A stretch of DNA of 64,000 nt. Origin: RHKX01 sp046330415. GTDB taxonomy: Bacteria; Actinomycetota; Thermoleophilia; Solirubrobacterales; 70-9. The stretch is from the NCBI GenBank assembly GCA_046330415.1, contig JAXLSW010000011.1, positions 133,581 through 197,580 of the forward strand. Reading direction: 5' to 3'. Below are positions 41,741-51,247 of the stretch, piece by piece. The notes under the pieces are model-generated. The model made no database searches, was not told the DNA's origin, and worked only from the letters and a program-made list of their open reading frames with translations. A program made the translations under genes and the position numbers. Every line of letters begins with the position of its first letter. Position 1 is the stretch's first letter.

Positions 41741-42487
41741 ATGCTGGAGCGCGCCGCAGCCGATCTCGTGCCGCTGGTGGCCCAGTTCGAGGTGCGCGAG
41801 GCGGGTCAGGGTGCGACCACCTGCGAGGGCAAGAACGAGACCTTCTGCCCGAACTACTTCTTCGACAACATCAACGACTATGTCAAGCCGACCCTCGAGC
41901 ACGTCGAGCTCGTGCTCCTCGGCGTCGTCCTCGGCTTCGCCGTTGCGATGGTCCTCGCGATCGCCTCCCATGGCCGCCGCTGGCTGATCCCGCCGCTCGT
42001 CGGGGTCACCGGGATCCTCTACACGATCCCCAGCATCGCCCTCTTCATGATCCTCTCGCCGCTCACCGGCCGGACGCTGGCGACTGCGGTGCTCGCCCTC
42101 GCCATCTACAACCTGCAGATCATCTACCGCAACGCCAACGCCGGGCTCGCGAACGTGCCGGATTCGGCGAAGGAGGCGGGGCGGGGAATGGGCATGACCG
42201 ACCGCCAGCTCCTCTGGCGCGTCGAGCTGCCGCTGGCGATGCCGGAGATCATCGCCGGGGTGAGGATCGCCACCGTCTCGACCGTCGCGATCGCGACCCT
42301 GGCGATCTTCGTCGGCGCCGGCGGCCTCGGCGAGGTGATCTACACCGACGGCTACTCGCGTGACGTCTTCAAGACCAACATCGTCGCCGGGAGCGTGATC
42401 GCGATGGTGATGGCGATCGGCTTCGACGGCCTCCTGGTCCTCGCCCAGCGGTTCATCTCGCCGTGGCGGACGGTGCGGGCGATATGA
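41741..42487 (+). CDS. Betaine-family ABC transporter permease 1
   Basis: 248 residues from the ATG at 41741 (GAGG 6 nt upstream); a GTG at 41738 is possible. After a 45-residue N-terminal segment come five or six helices and the EAA loop EAGRGMGMTDRQLLWRVELPLAMPEIIAGVR. OpuCB/OpuCD-type permease. The stop overlaps the start of permease 2 (ATGA). Confidence 0.9.
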   Translation: MLERAAADLVPLVAQFEVREAGQGATTCEGKNETFCPNYFFDNINDYVKPTLEHVELVLLGVVLGFAVAMVLAIASHGRRWLIPPLVGVTGILYTIPSIALFMILSPLTGRTLATAVLALAIYNLQIIYRNANAGLANVPDSAKEAGRGMGMTDRQLLWRVELPLAMPEIIAGVRIATVSTVAIATLAIFVGAGGLGEVIYTDGYSRDVFKTNIVAGSVIAMVMAIGFDGLLVLAQRFISPWRTVRAI

Positions 42488-43248
42488 GCACCGCGAGCGC
42501 TTTCGCCGACCTGCTGACGCCGTCGCTCGGCTTCCTCGGCTCGTTCGGCGGCGCGATCGACTTCATCTTCAACCAGCGGCCCGGCGAGGGGGGGACCGAG
42601 GGGATCATGGTCGGCGGGCTTGACCAGATCTGGGAGCTGCTCAGATCCCAGCTGCTGATCAGCCTGATGGCGCTGATCCTGGCGACCATCATCGCCATGC
42701 CGATCGGCCTCTACCTCGGCCACCGCGGCGTCGGCGAGTTCCTCGCGGTCGCGGTCGGCAACGCGGGCCGGGCGATCCCCGAGCTGGCCCTGATCGCCCT
42801 CATGGTCGCGTTCATCGGCACCGGCACGCTGAACGTGACGATCGCGGTGACCGTGCTCGGCATCCCGCCGATCCTCACCAACACCTTCGTCGGCATGCGC
42901 CAGGTCGACCGCGGTGCCGTCGAGGCCGCCCGTGGTGTCGGTATGACCGAGTTCGAGATCATCCGCAAGGTCGAGCTGCCGCTCGCGATCCCGACCATCA
43001 TGGGCGGCGTCCGGACCGCGTCGGTGAACATCATCGCGACGTCGACGATCGGTTCGCTCGCCGGCGTCGACACGCTCGGTCAGCTCATCCTCGGTGAGGC
43101 CGAGTACGGGAGCGAGGGCGTCATCGCCGGCGCCATCGTCGTCGCGGCCCTGGCGCTCCTGTTCGAGGCGGTCCTGGCCGGGATCCAGCATCTGCTCACG
43201 CCGCGGGGCCTGACCCTGCAGCGCGCCGCGGCCGCATCGACCGCATAG
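42484..43248 (+). CDS. Betaine-family ABC transporter permease 2
   Basis: 254 residues; ATG overlaps the preceding stop by 4 nt. Same family as permease 1 with EAARGVGMTEFEIIRKVELPLAIPTIMGGVR. The two permeases are separate polypeptides and the binding protein is separate, as in OpuC; in EgtU of Streptococcus the permease and binding domain are fused. Followed by a 78-nt gap with a CCGCGG-loop-CCGCGG hairpin (43265-43283). Confidence 0.9.
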   Translation: MSTASAFADLLTPSLGFLGSFGGAIDFIFNQRPGEGGTEGIMVGGLDQIWELLRSQLLISLMALILATIIAMPIGLYLGHRGVGEFLAVAVGNAGRAIPELALIALMVAFIGTGTLNVTIAVTVLGIPPILTNTFVGMRQVDRGAVEAARGVGMTEFEIIRKVELPLAIPTIMGGVRTASVNIIATSTIGSLAGVDTLGQLILGEAEYGSEGVIAGAIVVAALALLFEAVLAGIQHLLTPRGLTLQRAAAASTA

Positions 43249-43326
43249 GATCAGGCTCGGCAGGCCGCGGGGGGAATCCGCGGGCGTCATTCGTAACGAC
43301 CCGACACAGAGAGGAACCACCTCGAC

Positions 43327-44316
43327 ATGAGCAGCTTCACGCGCCCCAGGGCGATGTTCGCGTTGCTCGCCGCCCTCGTGCTCGCCTTCGCGATCTCGGC
43401 CTGCGGCAGCGACGACGACTCGACCGCGACGGATTCGACGACGAGCTCGAGCACCAGCAACCTGATCGAATCGAACCCCGACAACTCCGGCGTCAAGCTG
43501 ACGATCGGTTCGAAGAACTTCACCGAGCAGGAGATTCTCGGCGAGATCTACGCGCAGGCGCTCGCGGCTGCCGGCTACGACGTCGACACCGATCTCAGCC
43601 TCGGCTCCGAGCAGGTGGCGTTGAAGGCGCTCGAGGACGGCGACATCAGCGGTTACCCGGAGTACACCTCGACCGCGCTGACGTCGTTCTTCAAGACGGC
43701 CCCCGAGGACGTCCCCGGCGACGCCCAGGAGGCCGTCGAGCAGGCGCAGCCCGACTTCGAGAAGCTCGGCCTGGTCGCCTACTCCCCGACCCCCTTCTCG
43801 AGCGCGAACGCGGTCGGCCTGCTGACCTCGACGGCGGAGGACCTCGACGTCTCGACCATCTCCGACCTCGAGGGCAAGAGCCAGGACCTGACCCTCGCCG
43901 GCTCCCCCGAGTGCCCGCAGCGCATCGACTGCCTCGCCGGCCTCGAGCAGAACTACGGGCTGGAGTTCGGCAAGTTCACGCCGGTCGACATCGGCCTGCG
44001 CTACGAGGTGCTCGACAAGGGCGACGCGGACCTGTCGATCCTGTTCACCACGGACGCGCAGCTCTTCGTCGATCCCGACAAGTACACGATCCTCGAGGAC
44101 GACAAGGGCGTGCTCCCCGCCGGCAACGTGATCTTCGTCTCCGACCAGCAGGTCGCCGACGACGCGGGTCCCGATTACCAGGCCACGATCGAGCATGTCC
44201 AGGAGGGCCTGACGCTCGAGGTCATGCAGGAGCTCAACGCCCGCGTCGACATCGACAAGGAGCAGCCGGCCGAGGCTGCGCAGGAGTACCTGCAGGAGAG
44301 CGGCTACATCGAGTAG
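43327..44316 (+). CDS. Betaine-family substrate-binding lipoprotein
   Basis: 329 residues. Lipoprotein signal with lipobox ISAC at about residues 23-26, then a Ser/Thr/Asp linker. OpuAC/OsmF-type type II binding fold: LTIGSKNFTEQEILGEIYAQAL, GDISGYPEYTSTALTSFF, LDKGDADLSILFTTDAQL. The family binds quaternary ammonium compounds: glycine betaine, choline, carnitine, and in EgtU ergothioneine. Position after egtB-egtD makes hercynine or ergothioneine plausible (inference). AGAGGA precedes the ATG. Confidence 0.88.
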   Translation: MSSFTRPRAMFALLAALVLAFAISACGSDDDSTATDSTTSSSTSNLIESNPDNSGVKLTIGSKNFTEQEILGEIYAQALAAAGYDVDTDLSLGSEQVALKALEDGDISGYPEYTSTALTSFFKTAPEDVPGDAQEAVEQAQPDFEKLGLVAYSPTPFSSANAVGLLTSTAEDLDVSTISDLEGKSQDLTLAGSPECPQRIDCLAGLEQNYGLEFGKFTPVDIGLRYEVLDKGDADLSILFTTDAQLFVDPDKYTILEDDKGVLPAGNVIFVSDQQVADDAGPDYQATIEHVQEGLTLEVMQELNARVDIDKEQPAEAAQEYLQESGYIE

Positions 44317-44332
44317 CTCTCGTCGGCATGGC

Positions 44333-44408
44333 GGGGCCGGGCGATGGGAGAGCAGCCGGCCTCGCCTTCGGCGGAAGACGGCCGGGCGGTCTCCCACCGC
44401 TCGGCCCC
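44333..44408. terminator. Long inverted repeat between convergent genes
   Basis: 19-bp arms at 44333-44351 and 44390-44408 match with two mismatches, one of which is G-U in RNA. The inner part adds CCGGCC/GGCCGG and CGCC/GGCG pairs. The structure lies between the binding-protein stop and the cyclase stop and should terminate transcription from both sides. Confidence 0.65.
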
Positions 44409-44421
44409 TTCGGTCCCGAGG

Positions 44422-45210
44422 CTACGCTCGGCTGACCGAGTAGACCTCGAGGTCCTTGGGCGCGCCCTTGGCGCGGAACCGGAGCTTGCGCTTGATCTTG
44501 AGCCGCTCCTCGTCGAGCCGCTCGCGGACCGAGCCGGAGACGAGCAGCTCCTCGCCCTTCGCGGCCTGGGCGACGCGGGCGGCGATGTTGACGTCGACGC
44601 CGAGGTAGTCGCGACCGACCCTGCGCGGCTGCCCGTGGTGGGCGCCCGCGCGCATCAGCGGGCGTTCGCCGAGCACCTCGATCCCGGCGATCGCGTCCTG
44701 GGAGTCCAGGACGGCCTCGACCGCCGCGGTCGGCTCGAGGAACGTGGCCATGAGGCCGTCGCCGAGTCGTTTGACGATCCGGCCGCCGTGGTCGGTGATG
44801 GCCGGGCTCACCTGTCCGTCGACCTGTCGCAGCAGCTCCGTCGCCGCGGTGTCGCCGGCATCGAGTGCCCAGTCCGAGAAGCGGACGAGGTCGGTGAAGA
44901 CGATCGTCATCTCGGTCTCGCCGCGCTCGTCCCACCCGCCTGAGGCCAGCGCCTCGTAGACCTGCAGCGTCCCGAGGCCGAGCTCGCGCAGGATGCTCGG
45001 CCGATCGGCGCTGATCTCGGCGATGCGGCGACCGAGGATCTGCGATGCCTGATCGCCTCCCGTCGACATCGGATCGCCGAAGTCGCTGTCGCCGGGGAGG
45101 ATCCGCCGCGCTCCGCGGGCCAGCTTCGCCAGGGTCTCCAGACGGCTCGCCGGGCTGGAGTCGATCTCGACGATCTCGACGTCGTCCTCATCGTGATCCC
45201 CGGCGCTCAC
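44422..45210 (-). CDS. Class III adenylate/guanylate cyclase
   Basis: 262 residues from the GTG at 45210, chosen because TAGATT (45218-45223, minus) lies 7 nt upstream. Residues 1-95 are a helical N-terminal region (DFGDPMSTGGDQASQILGRR, LRELGLGTLQVYEALASG), a candidate regulatory domain. The catalytic domain (about 98-262) has metal-binding Asp107 in IVFTDLVRFS, Asp151 in IVKRLGDGLMATF, and GVDVNIAARVAQAA. Makes cAMP or cGMP in the cytoplasm; the substrate-specifying residues were not assigned. Confidence 0.88.
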   Translation of the reverse strand: MSAGDHDEDDVEIVEIDSSPASRLETLAKLARGARRILPGDSDFGDPMSTGGDQASQILGRRIAEISADRPSILRELGLGTLQVYEALASGGWDERGETEMTIVFTDLVRFSDWALDAGDTAATELLRQVDGQVSPAITDHGGRIVKRLGDGLMATFLEPTAAVEAVLDSQDAIAGIEVLGERPLMRAGAHHGQPRRVGRDYLGVDVNIAARVAQAAKGEELLVSGSVRERLDEERLKIKRKLRFRAKGAPKDLEVYSVSRA

Positions 45211-45272
45211 GCATGCGAATCTACCCAGTTGCACCGTTGTCCAGACGTTCCTTCCTATAGGCTCGCGCCGGG

Positions 45273-45770
45273 ATGCAGGTCTCGAAGCTTTCGCGCTCGG
45301 AGGTGCTTGGGATGGTGGCCGCCGTCGTGCTGGTTGTCGCCGTCCTCTTCCTCCCCTGGTACTCGCTGTCGGACATCGACGGTGCCCCCCGGCACGGCGA
45401 TGAGCTCATCTGCGGCAGCGGCGAGTACTCGTGCACCGGTTTCGAGACGTTCCCGATCTTGCGCTGGCTGCTGCTCGCAGCCGCTTCCGCGCCCTTCATC
45501 CTCGCCTGGATCGTGGTGCGCGGCAACAAGCTCTCCTGGCCCCCCGGCGAGCTGACCATGGTGGTCGGCTTCACGGCCTTCGTGCTGATCGCCTACAACG
45601 GCATCCTCGACCTGCCCGGCGACGGCCCGGCGGAGGTCGGGGTCAGCAAGGACTGGGGCTACTGGGTCGCGCTCCTGGCCTCGGCCGGGATCGCGGCAGC
45701 CGGTATCGGGCGCTCGATGGAGGAGCAGCAGGGTGGCGCCGGGGCGCGGAAACCGCCGGGTTCCGTCTAG
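45273..45770 (+). CDS. Four-helix membrane protein, unknown
   Basis: 165 residues with four membrane segments (about 12-30, 62-80, 92-110, 125-145) and an extracytoplasmic loop containing two Cys (LICGSGEYSCTGFETF) after helix 1. The C-terminus is short and hydrophilic. No family recognised. Leaderless-type start: TAGGCT at 45258-45263, 9 nt before the ATG. Confidence 0.65.
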   Translation: MQVSKLSRSEVLGMVAAVVLVVAVLFLPWYSLSDIDGAPRHGDELICGSGEYSCTGFETFPILRWLLLAAASAPFILAWIVVRGNKLSWPPGELTMVVGFTAFVLIAYNGILDLPGDGPAEVGVSKDWGYWVALLASAGIAAAGIGRSMEEQQGGAGARKPPGSV

Positions 45771-45854
45771 GACGGCCAGCGGGCGACCCCGCGCGGAGCT
45801 CGGGCTTTCCTGACCTGACCGCGCTGCGGCGCCGGCATCCATAAGGTCCAGCCC

Positions 45855-46871
45855 GTGGGAGTCATCTCGCAAGACGTCCGATCGGGTACGAAGCCCGACC
45901 GCAACCTCGCCCTCGACCTCGTGCGCGTCACCGAGGCGGCCGCGCTGGCCGCCTCGCGGTGGGTCGGCCGCGGCGACAAGGAGGCCGCCGACGGCGCCGC
46001 CGTCGATGCCATGCGCCTGCTCATCAACACCGTGCCGATGGACGGCATCGTCGTCATCGGCGAGGGTGAGAAGGACGAGGCGCCGATGCTCTACAACGGC
46101 GAGGAGATCGGCGACGGCTCGCCTCCGCGCGTGGACATCGCCGTCGACCCACTGGAGGGAACCAGGCTCTGCGCGCAGGGGCGCCCAGGCTCCCTCGCGG
46201 TGATCGCCCTCGCCGAGCGGGGCGCGATGTTCGACCCGGGCCCCTGCGTCTACATGGAGAAGCTTGCCGGCGGCCCTGAGATCGCCGACTGCCTGTCGTT
46301 GGAGATCCCGATCGGTGACGTCGTCCAGCGCGTCGCCGACAAGCGCGGCGTCAGCCCGACGGAGATCACCACGGTGATCCTCGATCGCGAGCGCCATGCC
46401 GAGGGGGTGCGCCAGATCCGCGAGGCCGGGAGCCGCATCCGCTTCATCACCGACGGCGACGTCTCCGCGGCGCTGCTGGCGGTCACCGAGGGGACCGGCG
46501 TCGACATGCTCTGGGGGATCGGCGGCACACCGGAGGGCGTCATCTCCGCCGCCGCGATCAAGTGCCTCGGCGGCGAGATCCTCGGTCGCCTCTGGCCGCG
46601 CGACGACGGCGAGCGCAAGGCGGCCGTCGACGCCGGCTACGAGATCGAGCGCGTCCTCACCGTCGACGAGCTCGTCGGCGGCAACGACGCGTTCTTCGCC
46701 GCCAGCGGCGTCACCGACGGCGATCTCCTGCAGGGGGTTCGCTATCACCCCGGCGAGTACGCAACGACCGAGTCGCTCGTCATGCGCTCCCGCTCCGGCA
46801 CGGTGCGCCGGATCAGCGGCCGCCACGACCAGCGGAAGCTGCGCGAGGTCACCGACGGCCTGTACGGGTAG
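45855..46871 (+). CDS. glpX: Class II fructose-1,6-bisphosphatase GlpX
   Basis: 338 residues. Li+-sensitive phosphatase superfamily: VIGEGEKDEAPMLYNGE (metal site), IAVDPLEGT, and WGIGGTPEGVISAAA. Hydrolyses fructose 1,6-bisphosphate in gluconeogenesis; GlpX is the usual actinobacterial enzyme. Leaderless-type GTG start: TAAGGT at 45842-45847, 7 nt upstream. Confidence 0.95.
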   Translation: MGVISQDVRSGTKPDRNLALDLVRVTEAAALAASRWVGRGDKEAADGAAVDAMRLLINTVPMDGIVVIGEGEKDEAPMLYNGEEIGDGSPPRVDIAVDPLEGTRLCAQGRPGSLAVIALAERGAMFDPGPCVYMEKLAGGPEIADCLSLEIPIGDVVQRVADKRGVSPTEITTVILDRERHAEGVRQIREAGSRIRFITDGDVSAALLAVTEGTGVDMLWGIGGTPEGVISAAAIKCLGGEILGRLWPRDDGERKAAVDAGYEIERVLTVDELVGGNDAFFAASGVTDGDLLQGVRYHPGEYATTESLVMRSRSGTVRRISGRHDQRKLREVTDGLYG

Positions 46872-46880
46872 CCGTCGCCC

Positions 46881-47777
46881 GTGATCCTGATCGCGGGTGC
46901 AACCGGCTACATCGGCGGCCTCCTCGCGGACGAGCTCGTCGGCGGTGGGCCTGACGTGCGGTGCATGGCCCGCTCACCCGAGCGCGCGAAGGGGAGCCTC
47001 CCCGGCGCCTGCGAGGTCGTTCGTGGGGACGTCCTCGAGCCGGAGACCCTCGACGAAGCGCTGACGGGCGTCGAGCTCGCCTATTACCTCGTCCACTCGA
47101 TGGGCCGCGGTGGCGACGGTGGCTTCGCCGAGCGCGACCGCCGCGGTGCCCGCAACTTCGCGGAGGCCTGCGAGCGGCAGGGGGTCGGGCGCATCGTCTA
47201 CCTGGGGGGCCTCGGCGAGGGGAAGTCCGAGCACCTGCGGTCGCGACATGAGACCGCCGAGGAGCTCGCCTCCAGCGGCGTCCCGCTCACCTACTTCCGA
47301 GCTGCCGTCGTGATCGGCTCCGGCAGCGAGTCGCTGCGGACGATCGCCTACCTCGTCAAGCGCCTGCCCGCGATGGTGACCCCGAGTTGGACGGACACGC
47401 GCACGCAGCCGATCGCTGCCGCCGACGTCGTCGCCTTCCTCGCGGCAGCGCCCGACGTCGGCGCGTCGGCGGGTCGCGAGATCGAGATCGGCGGCCCGGA
47501 CGTCACCACCTACGGTGAGCTGCTGGACCTGGCCGCCGAGGCACAGGGCAAGCGCCCGCGCCCGCGTTTCGGGGTTCCGGTCCTCTCGCCCTCGCTCAGC
47601 TCCCACTGGATCGGCCTCGTTACCCCCGTGGACGCAGGGGTGGCGCGACCGCTGGTCGAGGGTCTGAGCACGGAGACGGTCGTCACGGACCCGTCGGGGA
47701 TGGAGCTCTTCGACGTCGAGCTGACCCCACTGCGCGAGGCGATGGCCAGCGAGGTCCCGGCCGCGCTCAGGGGTTGA
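46881..47777 (+). CDS. NAD(P)-binding atypical SDR family protein
   Basis: 298 residues from a GTG 9 nt after the glpX stop. Rossmann motif ILIAGATGYIGGLLADEL, then RCMARSP (NADPH-preferring Arg), GDVLEPETLDEALTGVELAYYLVHSMG and YLGGLGE. Resembles the extended/atypical SDRs related to NDUFA9 and YfcH. Probably co-transcribed with glpX; substrate unknown. Confidence 0.8.
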   Translation: MILIAGATGYIGGLLADELVGGGPDVRCMARSPERAKGSLPGACEVVRGDVLEPETLDEALTGVELAYYLVHSMGRGGDGGFAERDRRGARNFAEACERQGVGRIVYLGGLGEGKSEHLRSRHETAEELASSGVPLTYFRAAVVIGSGSESLRTIAYLVKRLPAMVTPSWTDTRTQPIAAADVVAFLAAAPDVGASAGREIEIGGPDVTTYGELLDLAAEAQGKRPRPRFGVPVLSPSLSSHWIGLVTPVDAGVARPLVEGLSTETVVTDPSGMELFDVELTPLREAMASEVPAALRG

Positions 47778-47856
47778 GGGGCCAGGGCTCGGCCTCGTCC
47801 GAACCCACCGCTCCGCTGAGCGTCGTCTCGTCCCCGCTGCCGGCGGGCGACGATCG

Positions 47857-47901
47857 GTGAGATCGACACTTGGGACGCCCTGGGCCCCGATGTCCATCTC
47901 A
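47857..47901. repeat. Hairpin repeat, copy 2 of the dispersed family
   Basis: Left arm TGAGATCGACA (47858-47868) pairs with TGTCCATCTCA (47891-47901) with one mismatch; the left side carries the same GTGAGATCGAYACTTGGG found at 470. Lies between convergent genes. Confidence 0.55.
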
Positions 47902-47925
47902 GGGTGCCTGAGAATCTCAGCACCC
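47902..47925. terminator. Hairpin between SDR and YihY genes
   Basis: GGGTGC-CTGAG and CTCAG-CACCC pair across AAT with a single bulged C. Directly follows the dispersed hairpin and ends 15 nt before the yihY stop, so it can serve as a bidirectional terminator. Confidence 0.55.
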
Positions 47926-47940
47926 GGGCGCAAGGTTCGC

Positions 47941-48897
47941 TCAGGTGCCCAGGCGTTCGCGCTCGGGTTGAGGCTCGGTGGCGGCCTCCGGCTCCTCGGG
48001 TGATCGGTCGTCCTCAGGTTGGTCGCGCCGATCCCGCAGGGCCTGGAACTCGGAGGTCATGCCTCGCAGGGTCCCCGTGTCGTGGAGCTCGAACCGGAGC
48101 GCGTTGATGACCCCGCCCGCGAGGAGACCGAGGGCGAGCGCGTAGAACCAGAGCAGGGCGATCAGGACGAAGCTGATGATCCGTCCGAACTGCCCGATCG
48201 TGGACAGGTTGACGAGGTAGAGCGGGAAGACGAAGTTCGCGATGCCGGCGGCCAGGCTCATGAACAGCGCACCCGGCCAGACCGCGCGCCACGGCAGGTG
48301 ACCCTTGGGGACCGCCCAGTAGATGACGCAGAGGACCAGGAAGCTGATCAGGAGCCCGCCGGCGATCACGACGAGGTTCCCGAGCCAGTCGATCCGGTCG
48401 AGTCCGAGGGGGAGGTTGTCGGTGCCGGCGAGCACGAAGCTCTCGATCGCGGGTACGGCGACGCTGGCCGCGAGGAACAGGGCGACGACCGCGAGCATGA
48501 TCAGCGAGAAGCGCTTCTGCGCCCACCAGCCGCGGCATTCGACGTGGTAGATCCGGCAGAAGGCCGTGTCCATCGCTCCCCAGAACGAGGCTCCGATCCA
48601 GAGGCCGGCGACGATCGCGACGATCCCGATCTCAGTCGAGCGCGCTCGCAGGTCGTCGAGCGTCGACTGCAGCGTGTCCTGCTCGGTCGAGGGGAACAGC
48701 TCCTGCAGGTCCCGGAGGATCGTCGTCTGCACGTCGGAGCTCTGCAGGAGCTGCCCGGTGATGAACAGCAGCAGCAGCGCGAACGGGAACACCGACAGCA
48801 TCAGGTTGTAGGCGACCATCGCCGCCATCCCGGTGACGTTCTCCTCGTAGGCGCGGCGCCAGAAGGCGCCGATCCCACGGCGGAGGGTGGCGGTCAC
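47941..48897 (-). CDS. YihY/BrkB family membrane protein
   Basis: 318 residues with six membrane segments. Family motifs: MAAMVAYNLMLSVFPFALLLLF, VAGLWIGASFWGAMDTAFCRIYHV, CVIYWAVPKGHLPWRAVWPGAL and WFYALALGLLAGGVINALRFE. The C-terminal 45 residues are a disordered Glu/Pro-rich tail. Role of the family is unsettled. The GTG start overlaps the stop of the upstream small gene by 4 nt. Confidence 0.88.
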   Translation of the reverse strand: MTATLRRGIGAFWRRAYEENVTGMAAMVAYNLMLSVFPFALLLLFITGQLLQSSDVQTTILRDLQELFPSTEQDTLQSTLDDLRARSTEIGIVAIVAGLWIGASFWGAMDTAFCRIYHVECRGWWAQKRFSLIMLAVVALFLAASVAVPAIESFVLAGTDNLPLGLDRIDWLGNLVVIAGGLLISFLVLCVIYWAVPKGHLPWRAVWPGALFMSLAAGIANFVFPLYLVNLSTIGQFGRIISFVLIALLWFYALALGLLAGGVINALRFELHDTGTLRGMTSEFQALRDRRDQPEDDRSPEEPEAATEPQPERERLGT

Positions 48898-49217
48898 CGT
48901 CGCTCGACGGCGTCCCGCAGGGCGGCGGCAGCCCGTCCGGCCAGCCGCAGGCCCAGCGATGCCGCCTCCCCCGCGACCGCGATGCCGCCACGGGCGATCG
49001 CCTCGAGATCGGCAGATTGCTGTCGCTCCTCGGCCTCCGGGGCGCCGGAGTCAGACCTCTCCTCGTCGGCGCCCCGGGCGTTCTGGGGCTCCTCGCGTCG
49101 TTGCGCGGGTTCGGTGCTGCGCCGCGGGCTGCGGACCGCGGGCCGCGAGTTCGGGAGGTTGCCGAGGATCCCCGCCTGCGGGGAGCTCTGCGTGCGATCG
49201 GGTTGTTCGTCGCTCAT
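48894..49217 (-). CDS. Small hydrophilic protein upstream of yihY
   Basis: 107 residues. The first 70 are Pro/Arg/Glu/Ser-rich and disordered; the last 35 form an Ala/Gly-rich amphipathic helix (AIARGGIAVAGEAASLGLRLAG). 4-nt overlap with yihY indicates translational coupling. No family recognised; no strong ribosome-binding site upstream. Confidence 0.55.
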   Translation of the reverse strand: MSDEQPDRTQSSPQAGILGNLPNSRPAVRSPRRSTEPAQRREEPQNARGADEERSDSGAPEAEERQQSADLEAIARGGIAVAGEAASLGLRLAGRAAAALRDAVERR

Positions 49218-49386
49218 CCAGCGCGTATTTCAGCGGTTTCAGCGGACGTGGGCGCCGCGACCCGCGCTTTGCACCGCGAACGTGATGAACTCACGGTTCT
49301 CGCGTGCATGAGAAGCTCCGTAACCGGGTACCGCAGTCGGTGTATCGAGCCGGGCACGCGGGAAGGGAACGGACTTCGCCCGACCC

Positions 49387-49415
49387 TTGACTTCAGAAAG
49401 TATAGCGACTACAAT
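49387..49415 (+). promoter_or_regulatory. Sigma70-type promoter of the principal sigma gene
   Basis: TTGACT (49387-49392), 17-bp spacer, TACAAT (49410-49415): the best promoter match in the window. Predicted transcription start near 49422 gives a 5' leader of about 190 nt before the sigma-factor ATG, in contrast to the leaderless starts elsewhere. The leader contains a short frame (ATG 49565 to TGA 49622-49624) that overlaps the sigma ATG. Confidence 0.7.
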
Positions 49416-49610
49416 GGGCGATCCGCGGAACTTTCACCTGCGCCGGGTGATTTGAGCCTTACGAACGTGATCAGGGGGACCCGCACGGGTTCCACCACAA
49501 ACTGCAGACGGCTCATGGGCCCCCAGCCGCCGCCCGATATGAGCGAACGGGCCGGACGCGGCAGATGAGCACGAAGACACACGGACAAGAACGGAGCACT
49601 AGGACCAAGG

Positions 49611-50710
<1,100 letters not shown>

Positions 50711-50714
50711 CCCT

Positions 50715-50750
50715 CGCCAGGGCGACCGCGCAGCCCCCGCCGCCCTGGCG
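50715..50750 (+). terminator. Terminator hairpin after rpoD
   Basis: Perfect 9-bp arms CGCCAGGGC (50715-50723) and GCCCTGGCG (50742-50750), 4 nt past the rpoD stop. Confidence 0.6.
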
Positions 50751-50821
50751 CGGGGAAGACGAGAAGAAGAAGCGGGCTCGAGCCAGGCGCCGAGCAGCCG
50801 CGAGAGAGGACCAACGAAGAG

Positions 50822-51166
50822 ATGAGCACCGCCACTAAGACAAAGCCCGAGGTGAAGGAGTTCACCTGCGCCCGCTGTGAGGTCACGAGCCGCTGGACCG
50901 AGGGTCTCGGCGCCGCGACGCCGCCCAACTGGGTCAAGGAGAACGGCCTCTACTACTGCCTCGTGTGCCGCCGAGAGCGCGCGATCGACGAGGCCATCGC
51001 CAAGGCCGGCGACGTCAGCACGGCCGACCGCGCGAAGCTGCGGTCCTCCGCCGTGGTCGACTTCGAGATCGCCCGCGATCCGAACCGGACCGAGGGAGAG
51101 ATCGCGAAGGCCGCCCGCGCCTCCATCGGCGCCGTGCGAAAGGCGCGTAAGCGTCGCCCGAGCTAG
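50822..51166 (+). CDS. Zinc-ribbon protein, unknown
   Basis: 114 residues. Two Cys pairs, TCARCE (about 15-20) and YYCLVCR (about 45-51), form a zinc ribbon; the rest (about 55-114) is a charged helical region ending ARASIGAVRKARKRRPS, which looks like a helix-turn-helix-like basic tail. A DNA- or RNA-binding role is likely but unproven. Lies between the rpoD terminator and its own strong terminator. Confidence 0.7.
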   Translation: MSTATKTKPEVKEFTCARCEVTSRWTEGLGAATPPNWVKENGLYYCLVCRRERAIDEAIAKAGDVSTADRAKLRSSAVVDFEIARDPNRTEGEIAKAARASIGAVRKARKRRPS

Positions 51167-51190
51167 GCGCCCAGCGCCGAAGAGCTGATC

Positions 51191-51216
51191 GAAGGGCCCT
51201 CGTCTGAGGGCCCTTC
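51191..51216 (+). terminator. Strong intrinsic-type terminator
   Basis: GAAGGGCCCTC (51191-51201) and GAGGGCCCTTC (51206-51216) are perfect 11-bp arms with the loop GTCT, 24 nt past the zinc-ribbon stop. The stem contains a palindrome, so it can work on both strands. Confidence 0.75.
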
Positions 51217-51247
51217 GTCGTTCAGGCCACCGATCGCAGGTTGACTG

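Noticed and set aside
42352..44397. 681-codon minus-strand frame opposite the transporter genes
   Set aside because: Covers two well-supported genes (permease and binding protein) and an inverted repeat; composition is antisense-like.
48019..49311. 430-codon plus-strand frame opposite yihY
   Set aside because: Asp/Glu/Arg-rich antisense reading of a clear membrane-protein gene.
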